From positions 281,944-345,943 of the forward strand of contig MNCI01003865.1 in NCBI GenBank assembly GCA_015680685.1: 64,000 nucleotides of DNA. Reading direction: 5' to 3'. Positions 11,021 to 21,889 of this stretch are shown in pieces. Made by a program: the position numbers and the translations under genes. This DNA comes from Gnetum montanum (taxonomy: Eukaryota > Streptophyta > Gnetopsida > Gnetales > Gnetaceae). Numbering within the stretch: position 1 is the first letter of the stretch; each line of letters starts with the position of its first letter. The notes beneath the pieces are model-generated. The model was not told the DNA's origin and did no database searches. It saw only the letters and a program-made list of their open reading frames with translations.

Positions 11021-12860
11021 TAAAACACCATAAAATTTTGAGATCCTTGTCTTGCTTCAACAAGGTCTTGGAATTTAGGCAAGGGATTTCCACAAGTGTG
11101 GCGTCATGATAGTTTGGCAGGAAATGGATGCTCTAAGTTTAGACTATCTAGTCTGGCAAGTTTTCTACCTCTAGAGCTGACAGGCCCGATGGACTCTCTG
11201 ACCTGTCCACCTGGGTAACTCACTCGGCTAGTAGTTTACTTAGAAACCTTGCTTGGAGTTATTAGTAGTGCTTAGGATGTGCACAACAGTTCAGCAAGTT
11301 TTCTAGTGTAGAAGCTTTCTACGCTATGCTACACTATGTAGTGTAGCAAGCCTCAGAAGATAGTTGCTCAGGCAATCAAGTGCAAATTGTTGCAGAACAA
11401 GGTGCTACGCTATGCTATGCTATGTAGCATAGCACAGCATAGCAAAGGAAAATTAGAAAGGCCCAACTTACCAAGTAATTCCAATGATGGAATTTCACTT
11501 GGCAAGCACTCCGACCTCCAAAACCAGTTGCCTTATCCGATTTCAAGTCTTTTAGCAAGGTCTCTAACTTGAAAGTGGTAGGTTGAGCAAAGAGCAGGAT
11601 ATGCCAGCTGCTACACTATGCTAAGCTACATAGCATAGCATAGTGTAGCAAAAATACAAGAACAGCAAGAAATGTTTCAAATGCAAGTTCAGTAAGTTCA
11701 GAGGCTCTCCTTCACAAAGGGAAAAAGTTGCAGCTGTTAGCATGGTCAAAGCTTCAAATAAGTGTTTGCAATTTCAACACAAGTCATAGATAAAGCCAGC
11801 TACTATGCTATGCTATGCTATGTAGAATAGCATAGCATAGTAGAGATGCAAACTAAATGAAGTGCTTCAAAAGCTAACCCAATGTGCGTCGAAGCTTCCA
11901 ACGGATGTAGGTTGATTTCAATGCAAATTTCCTTTTCAAACTAGTGGCTACGCTGTGCTACGCTACATAGCATAGCACAACATATTAAGCAGCTATGCTA
12001 TGCAAACATGCTACGCTACATAACGTAGCACAACATAGTAAATAACTACGCTATGACATTGTGCTTCATCTCTTGCTTGCATTGTTTACGCACTTGACAC
12101 CAGCACTTCCAGTTTCGACAACATAATTACAGTGTAGCAATTTCACAATCGGCTTAGCATATCCATGCAATACGAGCATGTCAGCATCTTGTGGGTCTAG
12201 GACATGCATCATTTAGGCATCATTTCTCATGTGCTCCTGGTCCTATAAATACCTTGATGAGAAACCCTCAAAGGATTGGCAAATTTGGTTGGAAAATTGA
12301 GAATCCTGTTGGTAAGTTGGAAAATTGGCAATTTGTTGGGTTGGAAAATTTCAACAGTTGGCATCTTTTGCATTAGAACTTGGCATTAGATTTTTTCTTG
12401 TTGGCATTTTGCTCTATTAGCTCTTAAGCTTATACTAAACAAAAATGTAGTTGAGGTATTTCGAGCATTCCAGTCATTCCTGGACTCTTCGTGCGCCTTT
12501 GGCATTGTATAACTTGTTATACATTTTCAAGCAAAGAAGAGAATCAAAACCACGACTTTGCAGTGGTGTATTTTTCTTATCCTAGTTACTCTATTATTTC
12601 TTCATCTTCATCATTGTTTAGCTTCATTTTCTGTATCATCGGATTTGTTGATCATCAGTTAGATCTCACATATTTCACACCTAAAACAACATTTACAAAA
12701 GGTTAAGTTACATTGGTTAAGTCCCTGTTTGATCAACTAGACCATTTAGGGTGCCTCATTTTTGTTTTATCTAGCACAGCCACCCCATGGATTCGGGGTT
12801 AAAATTATTCACCCAACGACCTCTCGGTGTTTCCAACCACTGACATTTTTGGTCGCTACA
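11021..12860 (+). mobile_element. E4 5' LTR (B type)
   Basis: It starts TAAAACACCATAAAATTTTG, matching the intact TGAAACACCATAAAATTTTG start of E5 with TG changed to TA. It ends CGCTACA, followed by a 6-base spacer and PBS. It has a TATA box at 12244 and repeated palindromes such as GCTATGCTATGTAGCATAGC. It interrupts the E1 gag linker. The flanks TCACC (left) and CCTAT (right of 49962) do not match, so the pairing with the LTR at 47771 is unproven. Confidence 0.75.
12244..12251 (+). promoter_or_regulatory. TATA box in B-type LTR
   Basis: CCTATAAATACC is found at the same relative place in the three B-type LTRs (12244, 49360, 58036). It would start the genomic RNA. Confidence 0.65.
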
Positions 12861-12866
12861 GTTTTC

Positions 12867-12885
12867 TGGTGTTAGAAGGAGGGCC
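12867..12885 (+). other. E4 primer binding site
   Basis: TGGTGTTAGAAGGAGGGCC stands six bases after the LTR end. The same 19-mer, with one to three changes, follows the 5' LTRs of E1, E2 and E3. I did not assign the priming tRNA. Confidence 0.8.
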
Positions 12886-13669
12886 TTTGGTGCCTTTTCC
12901 ATGTTTCAAGGTAGTCCTGCATGCATTCTGTACCTTGTCATGAACTAGCGTAAATGTGACATCCTTTTGCGATTGTTTACGCATCGTGTGGTGTAGATCG
13001 GTCACTGCAATGGTTCCTTTGAAATCCTGCAGTATAGAAACCCTCCGATCACCACTTGATCTCCTTTTTTTCCTCATTTGCAAACCCTTTCTTAACCTTA
13101 CGAAAATGATTTCCTCAAGCACTACAGTTTCTACCTCTAACATTGAGGTTCCCCTCTCGGTTCTGGGCACCACAAGTGTCGAGCAACCACTCAGCCTAGT
13201 GTAAGAACTACGACAATCTCTTAGGATCCAAAACTAATAGCCTAAGAGCTTGTAATAGCAATACAAGTAATACAACTTTCTCTACACTAAGGTTCAAGCA
13301 AATATTCCCTTGGATGCACAAGAACTCAAAGAGAAATGTAGCTTTAAGTTTGCTTACTATAATGGGAGTGAATTTATTCCCACTCCTGGCGTTTCTATTC
13401 CTCTAACGTAAATGCATCAATGGATCATAGATTAGCTGACATGGTTGACTAGGCCTAAGGAGCTGTGAGACATGACATCTCACTATGAAGAGACATTCCA
13501 AGACATGAAAGAGGAACTAGATTCCTAGTCTAAAGGTGGGGGTCAAACCAACCCTGCCACCATCCCTCCCACCCCGTCTTTTTGGACGAACATGCTCTTT
13601 ACTGCTGCTCCCTTTATGATCATGTTTGCATCATCACAACTCATAGTATCATCAACAATGGGTAGCCAT
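12886..13669 (+). pseudogene. E4 gag, N-terminal part
   Basis: The reading is decayed. The segment VQANIPLDAQELKEKC and GSEFIPTPGVSIPLT near 13285-13410 aligns with E2 and E3 gag N-termini (ICVKIQASLAVDQTEMEVKR; HDFTPTTYDFIPLT). Several stops precede and follow it. E2 inserts at 13670, and gag resumes at 33428. Confidence 0.65.
13665..13669. repeat. E2 target-site duplication, left
   Basis: GCCAT directly precedes the TG of the left LTR and recurs at 33423-33427 directly after the CA of the right LTR. Five bases is normal for Ty3/gypsy integration. Confidence 0.92.
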
Positions 13670-15297
13670 TGTAACACCCGAAATCATTGGTCTCCAGTTG
13701 GAACGAAACAGAGACTAGGAGATCCCCGGACAACCACAAATGACCCTACCTTCGCTTGAGGGTAAGCTGGAATTAATGAAGGCAGGGTACCTTGAGTGGT
13801 CTACACGCGGATTAGACAAGGATTTCCCTGAGCATATACAGATATATTGTACGTCGGGTTATATGTAAATATCTTAACTAACGTAAAACTAAGCGTAAAC
13901 ATACATGAATGTAAACGATGAGCATGTAAGAATGAATGATAAAACTATAACAAATCTTAGAAAAAATGTGGCAATGTCATTGCATAATGGAAGTTACAAT
14001 GCACCGGTCTTAACGCAGTTGTGGATGTGACACAAGGTGGATGAAGAGCCCCAGTGAATGCAAGGGTTTGACAGTGTGCTAGTTCGGACTATAGGCATAG
14101 CATAGAGGTTGTATGTTCAGCATGCAGGGTTGAGGTCCAACGTATAGGATGCAGGGTTCTCAATTTTCTTAGTGTGGTCTCCCCAATTTTTGCCAAGATG
14201 CCTTCAATTTTTCGAACCTTGATCTAGTAAAAGATTGGGGTTTTTATATGGGTTTAGACATTAGACTCGGGTCTGAGAGGGAATGATTGGCTATGGAGTG
14301 CTAGACTCTCGGGTCGGGTGACATGTGGTGTGTTGACCGAGTGCGAAAGAATGAAATTTTACAATTGTGTAGCGTGCTGGATGCTAGCGTATACTGTTGT
14401 ACGCCAGCGTACGGTGCTATACTCCGACGTATATGCGTTGGGCATGTGAACTCGGTGTATAGACTTGATTGGAACAAAAGAAGGCATTTGAAGCTTGGAT
14501 TTGCATTCTGATGTCACGAAAATGTTGCCTGTGGATGTTCAACTCAGTTGGCCTTGATCTGATACAGTTTTGGAGAGCTTTGATTGGTATACTTGGCGTA
14601 CACATTGTCCATGCCGGGCGTATACGCTGAGCATCTACGCTGGCATGTAGGATACATATGTTGGATGTATACTCTAAGCATCTACGATGGAGTGCAAGAT
14701 ACATATGCTAGGCATATATGCTGAGTGTCTACGCTAGAGTGCAGGATACATATACTGGTGTATTTGTTGAGCATCTATGCTGGATGTATACGCTATGAAT
14801 GCATGTTGGGCATATACGCTGGGTGTGCAGGATGTACATGCTCAGCACATGGACTCCAGAATGCATGATGTCAACACTTGATGATTACTCTATTCATGTG
14901 AGTTGATGTTTTATAAAAAATCTTGCTCTGCAATGCTATTTCCATGCCGTCTTTAGGAATTGCATGTCAGACATCTACGTCAATCATACATACTGAGCAT
15001 ATATGTGAGGCGTACATGCTGAGCGTATACGTTGGGCATGTACGTTGGATCAGCTGGGCGTATACGCTGAGAATGCATACTTAGTGAGGACTAAGTATCT
15101 TGCACTCCGAAGTTGCCATGTTTGATAGCAGATGTCACTGTGGTCATTAGCGGGTCCCAAGGAACTGCTCTTCATTGAGTCCAACTCTACTTGAAGCTAT
15201 CTGTGGGGCCCTCAAGCTTTATTCATGCTGGGGAACGTCATGACTTAGCTCGATTCTTATTAGAGAAGTACTAAGCTCAGAATTTTGTGGTGTTCCA
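13670..15297 (-). mobile_element. E2 3' LTR (A type)
   Basis: On the plus strand it runs TGTAACACCC...GTGTTCCA. It aligns along its length with 31755-33422. It contains many copies of a GCGTATACGC palindrome with spacers such as CTGAGCATCTACG near 14600-15070. A degraded TATA (TTTTTATATG) is at 14241. Confidence 0.9.
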
Positions 15298-16254
15298 TTG
15301 GCCACTCTTTGTTGACGCTTGGACGAATCAACTCGAGAAGTGTTGAGAAAGAAGTGCAAAACACCACAAGCAACTTGATAGAGACATTGTCCTTTGCCAC
15401 CTGGCTAGACATCATTGTACCATGTTCAGTAGTACATAGGATTAGGGAAGTGAAATTTGTATTTGGTAGGAAAATGGAAACTATAGGGATTGGTAACCAA
15501 TGAAGGGCTCGTGTGTAGTGGAGAGGGTGTCCAGGTATGTGTGTGGATCATGCTTATCTTCTTGGGATCAAACCATGATGTGTACGTCCTATGGCGGTAT
15601 AAGACTCTTACTTGGTGTTCAGGAGATCTTGTTGGCATAACCAAAGCTACGTGACAATGTGTTGCATTCTTTGGAGGAACAGGGCCCTTGTTTAGTGTTT
15701 AGGGGAAACCTATTGGTAGAGAGCCAAAGCCATGCAATGGAATGTTTCTTGATTGTTTTAGACATGAGTGTTTTTTTTCATGCTCTTATGCTCATGCTCA
15801 AATGCCATGTCGTGGGTTGCAATCGCCTAAAGATGGCGTAGTATGCAACGGTATGTTCAATGTTTTGGGCTGTACTAGGTGTGCCTAGGATGTAACCAAG
15901 TAGGAGATGTTGAGGGATAGGTGGGACATGTAACGGGAGATGTACTAGTGAATGGCTTGATTTAGTCTTGCCACGTGTGTTGTGAACAATGTCTTACCTT
16001 GTTGCTTATGACAAAGTGCATTCTTGTACAAACACCTCTGAGTGTCATCATGCAAGCACAACTCCCAGAAGACAAGAAGACCATGAGTGAGTAAGCGAGC
16101 TTAGACTTAAATAGCTACTAATGGAACAAAGGCACCGGATGAGATTTCAGGCGCTGTATATGAATGGCAGCAATGTTGTTAGGATCGGCTGATGGCGAGC
16201 GATGCAGTGGCTCTGATGAAGTTGGGATGCAGCCAGAAATCGAGGTACTAGAGA
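15298..16254 (-). other. E2 spacer between integrase tail and 3' LTR
   Basis: No domain is recognisable in about 950 bases. A weak purine run (CAAAGAGTGGCC on the minus strand) next to 15298 may be the polypurine tract. Small open frames here show no match to other copies. Confidence 0.4.
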
Positions 16255-16730
16255 GAAAATTTCTAGTTTATAGTCATAGTTGACTATCATGGGTTCGTTT
16301 TATGTCATGAACCGTTGGACATTTCCCGTTTAGCATTGTGGTAGATGGTACATTGCTAGTTTCTAGTCTTGGTGGACCGTGAAGAGGCAAACCAGTTTAT
16401 AGTCTTAGTAGACTCTGGTGAATGTGACTATGGCAGTTTATTGTTGTACCGAATGGGTGCTAGTTTATTGTCTTTGCAGACATTCTGTGGTATTAGTTTG
16501 CTATCATGATACCAGGACGAGCTGTGGTATCATTTTACCGTCATTATGCCAGGACAAGTTGTCGTATCAGTTTACCGTCATGATGCCAGGATGAGCTGTG
16601 GTATCAGTTTACCGTCATGATGCTAGGACGAGCTATGGTATCATTTTACCGTCATGATTCTAGGACGAGCCGTGGTATCAATTTACCATCATGATTCCAG
16701 GAAGAGTTGTGGTATTTAAGCCTATACTCA
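16255..16730 (-). repeat. E2 integrase/LTR-boundary repeat (block T)
   Basis: It begins with single copies of TAGTTTATAGTCATAG-like units. It then has about six tandem 37-bp units containing CAGTTTACCGTCATGATGCC and GACGAGCTGTGGTAT (16490-16715). E5 carries the reverse-complement equivalent at 61980-62240 (CTCGTCCTTGGGTCATGACG). Repeats in this position are known in Tat elements and can seed satellites. Confidence 0.85.
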
Positions 16731-16739
16731 AATGTGGAA

Positions 16740-17846
16740 TGGTTTCAAGAACAAGTGATTGGTCGGATTTGCAAGCTCATTCCCTTCCATGTCAGCTAAC
16801 TTGAATGCTCCATTGTCATACGCTTTGGTGACTACGTAGGGCCCTTCCCAATTGGCTGAGAATTTATCCAGGTGGTCCCAAACGGCTTTGAGTACAAGGT
16901 CACCTTCCTTGATGGGGCGCTTATAAACATCATGTTGATGGCATTTTCGTTGTCATTTTTGATACCACTCAATCTGATCGAGTGCACGTATACGTTCCTC
17001 CTCCATCGAGTCCAAGTCAACAATGCGTAGGTCATTATTTTTCCCTTCGTTGAGGATTCCGGAGAGTGTGATCCTTAGAGAAGGTACCTATAACTCCAAG
17101 GGTAAAACAAATTTTGAACCATAAACAAGACTATATAGCGTTTTACTTGTGGAAGTCCGATGCGTAGTACGATAAGCCCATAGCGCGTATACTAGCTGTT
17201 TGTGCCATCTTTTCTTACTTCTGGTAAGCATATTTTTGAGTATTGTAATGATGGTTTTTTTATGGCTTTGGCTTCCATTGCTCTAAGGGTAGTAAGGGGA
17301 TGAAAATGAATGTTTGATCCCTAAGCTTTCACAGAAAGTTCTGGTTTCGGCACTACTGAATTGTGGCCTGTTGTCAGTGATGATGGTCATGGGGATGCCA
17401 AAACAGGTCACAATGTTTTCAAAAATGAAGTTTCATACATGTTTGGATGTGGTATTTCTAAGGAGAATAGCTTCTACCCACTTTGTGAAATACTCTGTCA
17501 CGGTTATGATGAAGCTATGCCCTGCAGAAGATGAGGGTGTTATTGGCCTGATAAGGTCCAACCCCCACTTTTGAAAGGGCCAGGTGATTTTTGCTATGTG
17601 CAACTCATTTGGTGGAACATGTATAAGATTACTATGTTTTTGACAGATGCTACACGTTTTAGCCTTGGAGAGACAATCATATTCCATGTGTGGCCAATAA
17701 TAGCCTAAGCATCTTATTTTCGTCGCCATTGCTTTAGGTGTTATATGCCCTCCGCATACTCCATCATGTACTTGTTCAACGATGGTTTGGGCATCAGTGC
17801 TACTAACGCATGTTAGCAATATGCCTTCATAGGATCGACGACACAA
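16740..17846 (-). pseudogene. E2 integrase
   Basis: This is integrase with a largely readable frame. The zinc finger is VHDGVCGGHITPKA...CSICQKH near 17790-17640. WGLDLIRPI near 17570 carries the first catalytic Asp. TDNRPQFSS near 17365, where R replaces the usual G, carries the second. PYYPxSNG lies near 17290 and the SLVYGSKFVLPLELQVP region near 17110. A C-terminal DLVLKAVWDHLDKFSANWEGPYVVTKAY segment lies near 16900-16820, so the GPY/F module is present. Stops include one before SNG. It follows the archaeal-type RNase H after a short connector (IKEYLLHGETPQHL). Confidence 0.92.
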
Positions 17847-20206
17847 TGTATCCCCTACGAGGGCATATTTCCGAGAACGCTTTTATACCGTGTCCTTTTG
17901 CACATTCGTTAGGTGTTGCGGTGTTTCACCATGTAGAAGATACTCTTTTATGTCGTCATACCATTCTATCGCGTGTGTTGTACTAATGGATGCGATCGGT
18001 AATTCATCGAGAGTATCAGTTATGGGTTTAGCACAACTGATTATAGAGCTAGGCAACATATAGAACATGTTAGGTGATATGTTTAGGGCTAGTATAGCAA
18101 GTGCGTCTACAATGGTGTTGTCGTTTCTGGAGACATGTTGCACATCCATGTTTTCGAATTACTTCAGTAAGTGTTTTAGCTAGGTCACATTATGGTTGTA
18201 GATGTTGCGCTTTGCATGTATAAATGTCTGTGACCTGGTTTAAAACCAATTGTGAGTCTCCCCTTACCACAAGTCGCGTGATGTTGGAAGATAATGTTGC
18301 CGTAAGGCCCCTAAGGAGGCCTTCATATTCTGCTATGTTGTTGGTACAATGAAAGTTGAAGTGGTAAGCAAAGGGTTGGATCTCCCTAAAGGGATAGGTG
18401 ATGACAACGGCAGCACTTCCCCCTCGAGAGGTGGATGCTCCATTAAAGTTCAAGATGGCATTGTAGTCATCGAGCACTATGTCTATTGCACTCACATTTT
18501 CATCAGGGAACTCTAGTTCTATCGTTGCTTGATCATGTGTTGGTGATGCAATCATTTGATTCGCTATGGCTTGACCCTTAACTGATGATTGCGCTATGTA
18601 TTGTAGGTCAAACTTAGCTATCATGGCTTTCCAATGGGCTATTCTACTTGACTCATAAATGTTTCCTCTTATGGCTCTGAGCACATTATACTTGTAGATT
18701 ATATTGACTTGATTATGGAAGAGGTAATGTCACCATTTCTTTAAGGAAAAGGTAAGAGCTAAACATGACCTTTCCACCTCGTTATATTTCTTCTCATGGG
18801 CTACCAATGCATGGCTTAAGTAATAGACAGGGACTTCGGTCCCATCATCTCGTTTCTGGCAAAGCATGGATGCGATTGATGAGTCTAAAGTAGCAAGGTA
18901 GATGTGAAATGGTTTATCATTTTGAGGTGGATAAACTGTGGGTAGTTGAACAAGTGTTGTTTTAACATTGTCAAATGCTTCCTGGCACTGTGAAGTCCAT
19001 TCAAAATGGACGTTCTTGCATAGCAAGTGGTTCATAGGTTTCAAATTGTCCGTTCATTTTTCTATGAAACACCTGATGAACTATAATCTACCTTGTAGAC
19101 CTCGGAGTTCGGTAAGGTTGCTAGGTGGTTTTAAGTTTGTTACAACCTTAACTTTATCTGGGTCTACTTGTATCCCTACTTCTGAGGCTATGAATCCAAG
19201 CATTTTGCTTATTTTGACTCTGAAGACACATTTCTTTGGGTTAAGTCTCAGCTCATATGTTAAACAACGCTTTAGTACCGAGTCAAGATCTTGTATGTGT
19301 TGTTCCGATGTCTTTGATTTAACCATGATATCATCCACATAGTCGTTGAGTGAGTGCAACATGTAATCTCTAAAAATAAATGTCATTGCCCTTTGATATG
19401 TGGCCCCAGCATTCTTGAGACCGAAGGGCATCATTGTATAACAAAAGGTGCCCCATGGTGTCATAAAGGTAGTCTAGAGCTAATGCTCTGGGTTAATGTG
19501 TATCTGGTTGTATCCTGAGAAGCCATCCATAAAAGATAATAGGGCGTGCCTAGCGGTTGAGTCAATAAGTTGATCGATGCTGGGTAGGGGAAAATCATCT
19601 TTTATGGTTGCAACATTGAGATCCTAGAAGTCAATGCATAAGCAAATGCTTCCATTCTTTTTTGGGACAATGATCATGTTGGATACCCAATCGACGTAAT
19701 CAAAAGCCCGAATGAAACCTGCCTAATAAAGTTTGGTGATCTCATTGCCAACTGCCAATTCTACCTCAGGTTTAACTTTTCGTTCCTTTTGTTTTACTGG
19801 TCTCAATCTCGGATCAAGGATAATATTGTGCTAGACGATTCGAGGATCTAACCCGGGCATGCTAGTGTAAGACCAAGCGAATGCTTTTATGTTATCTCGA
19901 AGCACATCTTCTGTCTTTGGCCAGTTGAGGTTGCAATAGTGTACTTAATTTTAATATTTTCACCATTAGGCATAGCGATGGGGGTTTCAGTCAACGGGTC
20001 TTCGATGATGCTATCAGCTTCTATGTCAAGAGATTTTGTCATAACTTTGTAGCTATCTAGCATTTTTTGTGTTGAGGCTATGATTTTGTCGTCGGTTGAT
20101 GTACCTAAGCTGATGGAATCTATGTCTATTTCTCTTGTGAACTTTCCATATGATCGATCGATGATTAATGGTGTGGACAAACGCTGAGAATCCATCAGAC
20201 TTGTTC
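17847..20206 (-). pseudogene. E2 reverse transcriptase and dual RNase H
   Basis: This is the polymerase ORF, separate from gag-PR. It starts near the conserved ATG (MDSQRLSTPL) just after a splice-acceptor-like site. Linker residues lead into SNMIIVPKKNGSICLCIDF near 19660, LLSFMDGFSGYNQIHINPEH near 19510, TPWGTFCYTMMPFGLKNAGA near 19430 and the intact YVDD box (NDYVDDIMVKSK) near 19340. Gypsy RNase H is near 18910-18730 (FHIYLATLDSSIASML, ERSCLALTFSLKKW). Archaeal-type RNase H spans about 18460-18110: ILNFNGASTSRGG has Asn for the first catalytic Asp, while NIAEYEGL, RGDSQLV and NTIVDALA are kept. A handful of stops, many at former Trp or Gln codons, kill it. Confidence 0.93.
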
Positions 20207-20226
20207 CTGCCAATAAACAGAGGGTA
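20200..20226 (-). other. predicted 3' splice site upstream of E2 RT
   Basis: The minus strand reads CTACCCTCTGTTTATTGGCAG up to 20207, then GAACAAGTCTGATGGATTC. The ATG follows after 11 bases. E3 has TTGGTTTAAATTGGCAG at the same position. No donor is obvious near the end of the protease frame. Confidence 0.5.
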
Positions 20227-20289
20227 GAATGAGCTAATAGGTGTTGTTCCATGTTCCTTGGAAATGTAAATCACGTGTACATGTATGAT

Positions 20290-20420
20290 GGTGGTTTATC
20301 GTCGCACCAGGTCGCATGGCAGTTTAAGGCCTTACCGGGCCGAATATGAGCCGAATATGGTAGTTTAAGGCCTTACCGGGCCATCATGGCAGTTTAAGGC
20401 CATACTGGGCCAAATGTGTG
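20290..20420. repeat. E2 cassette/RT-boundary repeat (block R)
   Basis: Three to four units contain GGCAGTTTAAGGCCTTACCG and GGGCC. They share the AGTTTAAGGCC core with blocks P of E1 and E2. Confidence 0.75.
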
Positions 20421-20648
20421 ATTTGATGATGCTTGGTCGCCGTATAATTTGCATCGGAGAATTTGCGCCAAAATGTTCAGTGTGGGCATTCGAAGTTGGT
20501 TTACAAGGGAATTAACATGTGGTAGTGTTCATTTTCTTATATATATATATTTTTTGTATTTTGTATTTTGGACAATTTTTAAATAAAATCAATAGAACCT
20601 TAATTGAAATCAAAGGTGGTGGCGGCAGCAATGGGGTCAGTGCAGTGC

Positions 20649-20656
20649 TATATATA
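20649..20656 (+). promoter_or_regulatory. TATA box of the E2 opposite-strand gene
   Basis: TGCTATATATAGTGTAAGG lies between block R and the repeat leader on the plus strand. This is the same relative place as the E1 TATA at 4064. Function is inferred. Confidence 0.45.
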
Positions 20657-20689
20657 GTGTAAGGCTATCAGTTGTTGGAGGCACCATGA

Positions 20690-21850
20690 ACTTGAAGGAA
20701 ACTGTAGTGTGAGCGTAAACCTCAGTGTAAGCGTAGAAGCTCAAACCCTAGCATAAGCATAGAAGCCAGCATAAGTGTAGAAGCTCAAACCCCAGCGTAA
20801 GCATAGAGGCTCAAAATTTGGCGTGAGCGTGGAGGCTTAGACCCTAGCGTATAGGATTCAGCTCGGCATGCAGGTTCAAACCTCAGCATAAACCCTATCA
20901 GTTTCAACATATAGGATGCCGGAATGGGTAAGGGCAAGGAAGTAGAAGGCCAAGGGAGGAATGGGCCTAATTTGACTTTCGCAGAGGAAAGTGAGGCCAT
21001 GTTACACTGTTTTCTTAGGCCAAGGGTTCCATCGTGGCCTAGACCAGCACACAGGTAGGCTCTAATCCTACCTCTATTAACTGTTTTTCATCTGTACTTG
21101 TTATTTAGCGTAGACAGTCTCAGCAACATAGACAGTTTTGGTATTGTAAACAATTTTGGTAGCGTAAAGTGCCTGTATGCTGAGTGTAGGTCCGCAGCGT
21201 AGAGGGTCTGTACAACGTACAAGGTCTGTACACTAAGCGTAGAAGGTTTCCACAGTGTATAGTGTAGATGATTTTCACAGTGTATAGCGTCGATGGTTTT
21301 CACAGTGTATAGCGTAGACTGTTTTCACAGCGTATACGCTAAGCGTAAACGGTTTTTCTTTTCATGGCAGCATATACGCCAAGTGTTTTCATAGCATATA
21401 CACTGAGCATAAATGGTTTTTTCTTTTCAGGCAGCGTATAGCATAGACTGTTTTCACAGCATATACGCTGAGCGTAAACATTTTTTCTTTTTTATTTTCA
21501 TGGCAGCGTATACACCGAGTGTTTTCACAACATATACGCTGAGCGTAAATGGTTTTTTCTTTTTAGGTAGCATATAGCATAGACTATTTTCACAGCATAT
21601 ACGCTAAGCATAAATGTTTTTTTTTCTTTTCATGGCAGCGTATACGTCGAGTGTTTTCACAACATATATGCTGAGCGTAAACGGTTTTTTTCTTTTTATG
21701 GCAGTGTATACGCCAAGTGTTTTCACAGCATATACGCTGAGCGTAAATGGTTTTTTTCTTTCATGGCAACGTATACGCCGAGTGTAAATAGTTTTTTGAT
21801 AGCGTATACGCTGAGCGTAAACAGTTTTTAATTTTTCAAAGTATTGGTCT
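20690..21850 (+). repeat. repeat leader of the E2 opposite-strand gene
   Basis: Two repeat families fill this stretch. From 20700 to 20900 there are about 25-bp units around CAGCGTAAGCGTAGAAGC. From 21090 to 21840 there are about 60-75 bp units with GCGTATACGC, then GAGCGTAAACGG, TTTTTTCTTTT and CATGGCAG. The same GCGTATACGC palindrome fills the E2 LTRs and gag leader. No coding is seen. Confidence 0.75.
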
Positions 21851-21889
21851 ACAACATGGAATTTTGTTTTTCCATCTCATTTTCATGCA

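Noticed and set aside
13670-15297. A-type LTR palindrome clusters as telomere- or centromere-like repeats
   Set aside because: They are confined to LTR and element leader positions, and unit order differs from satellite arrays.
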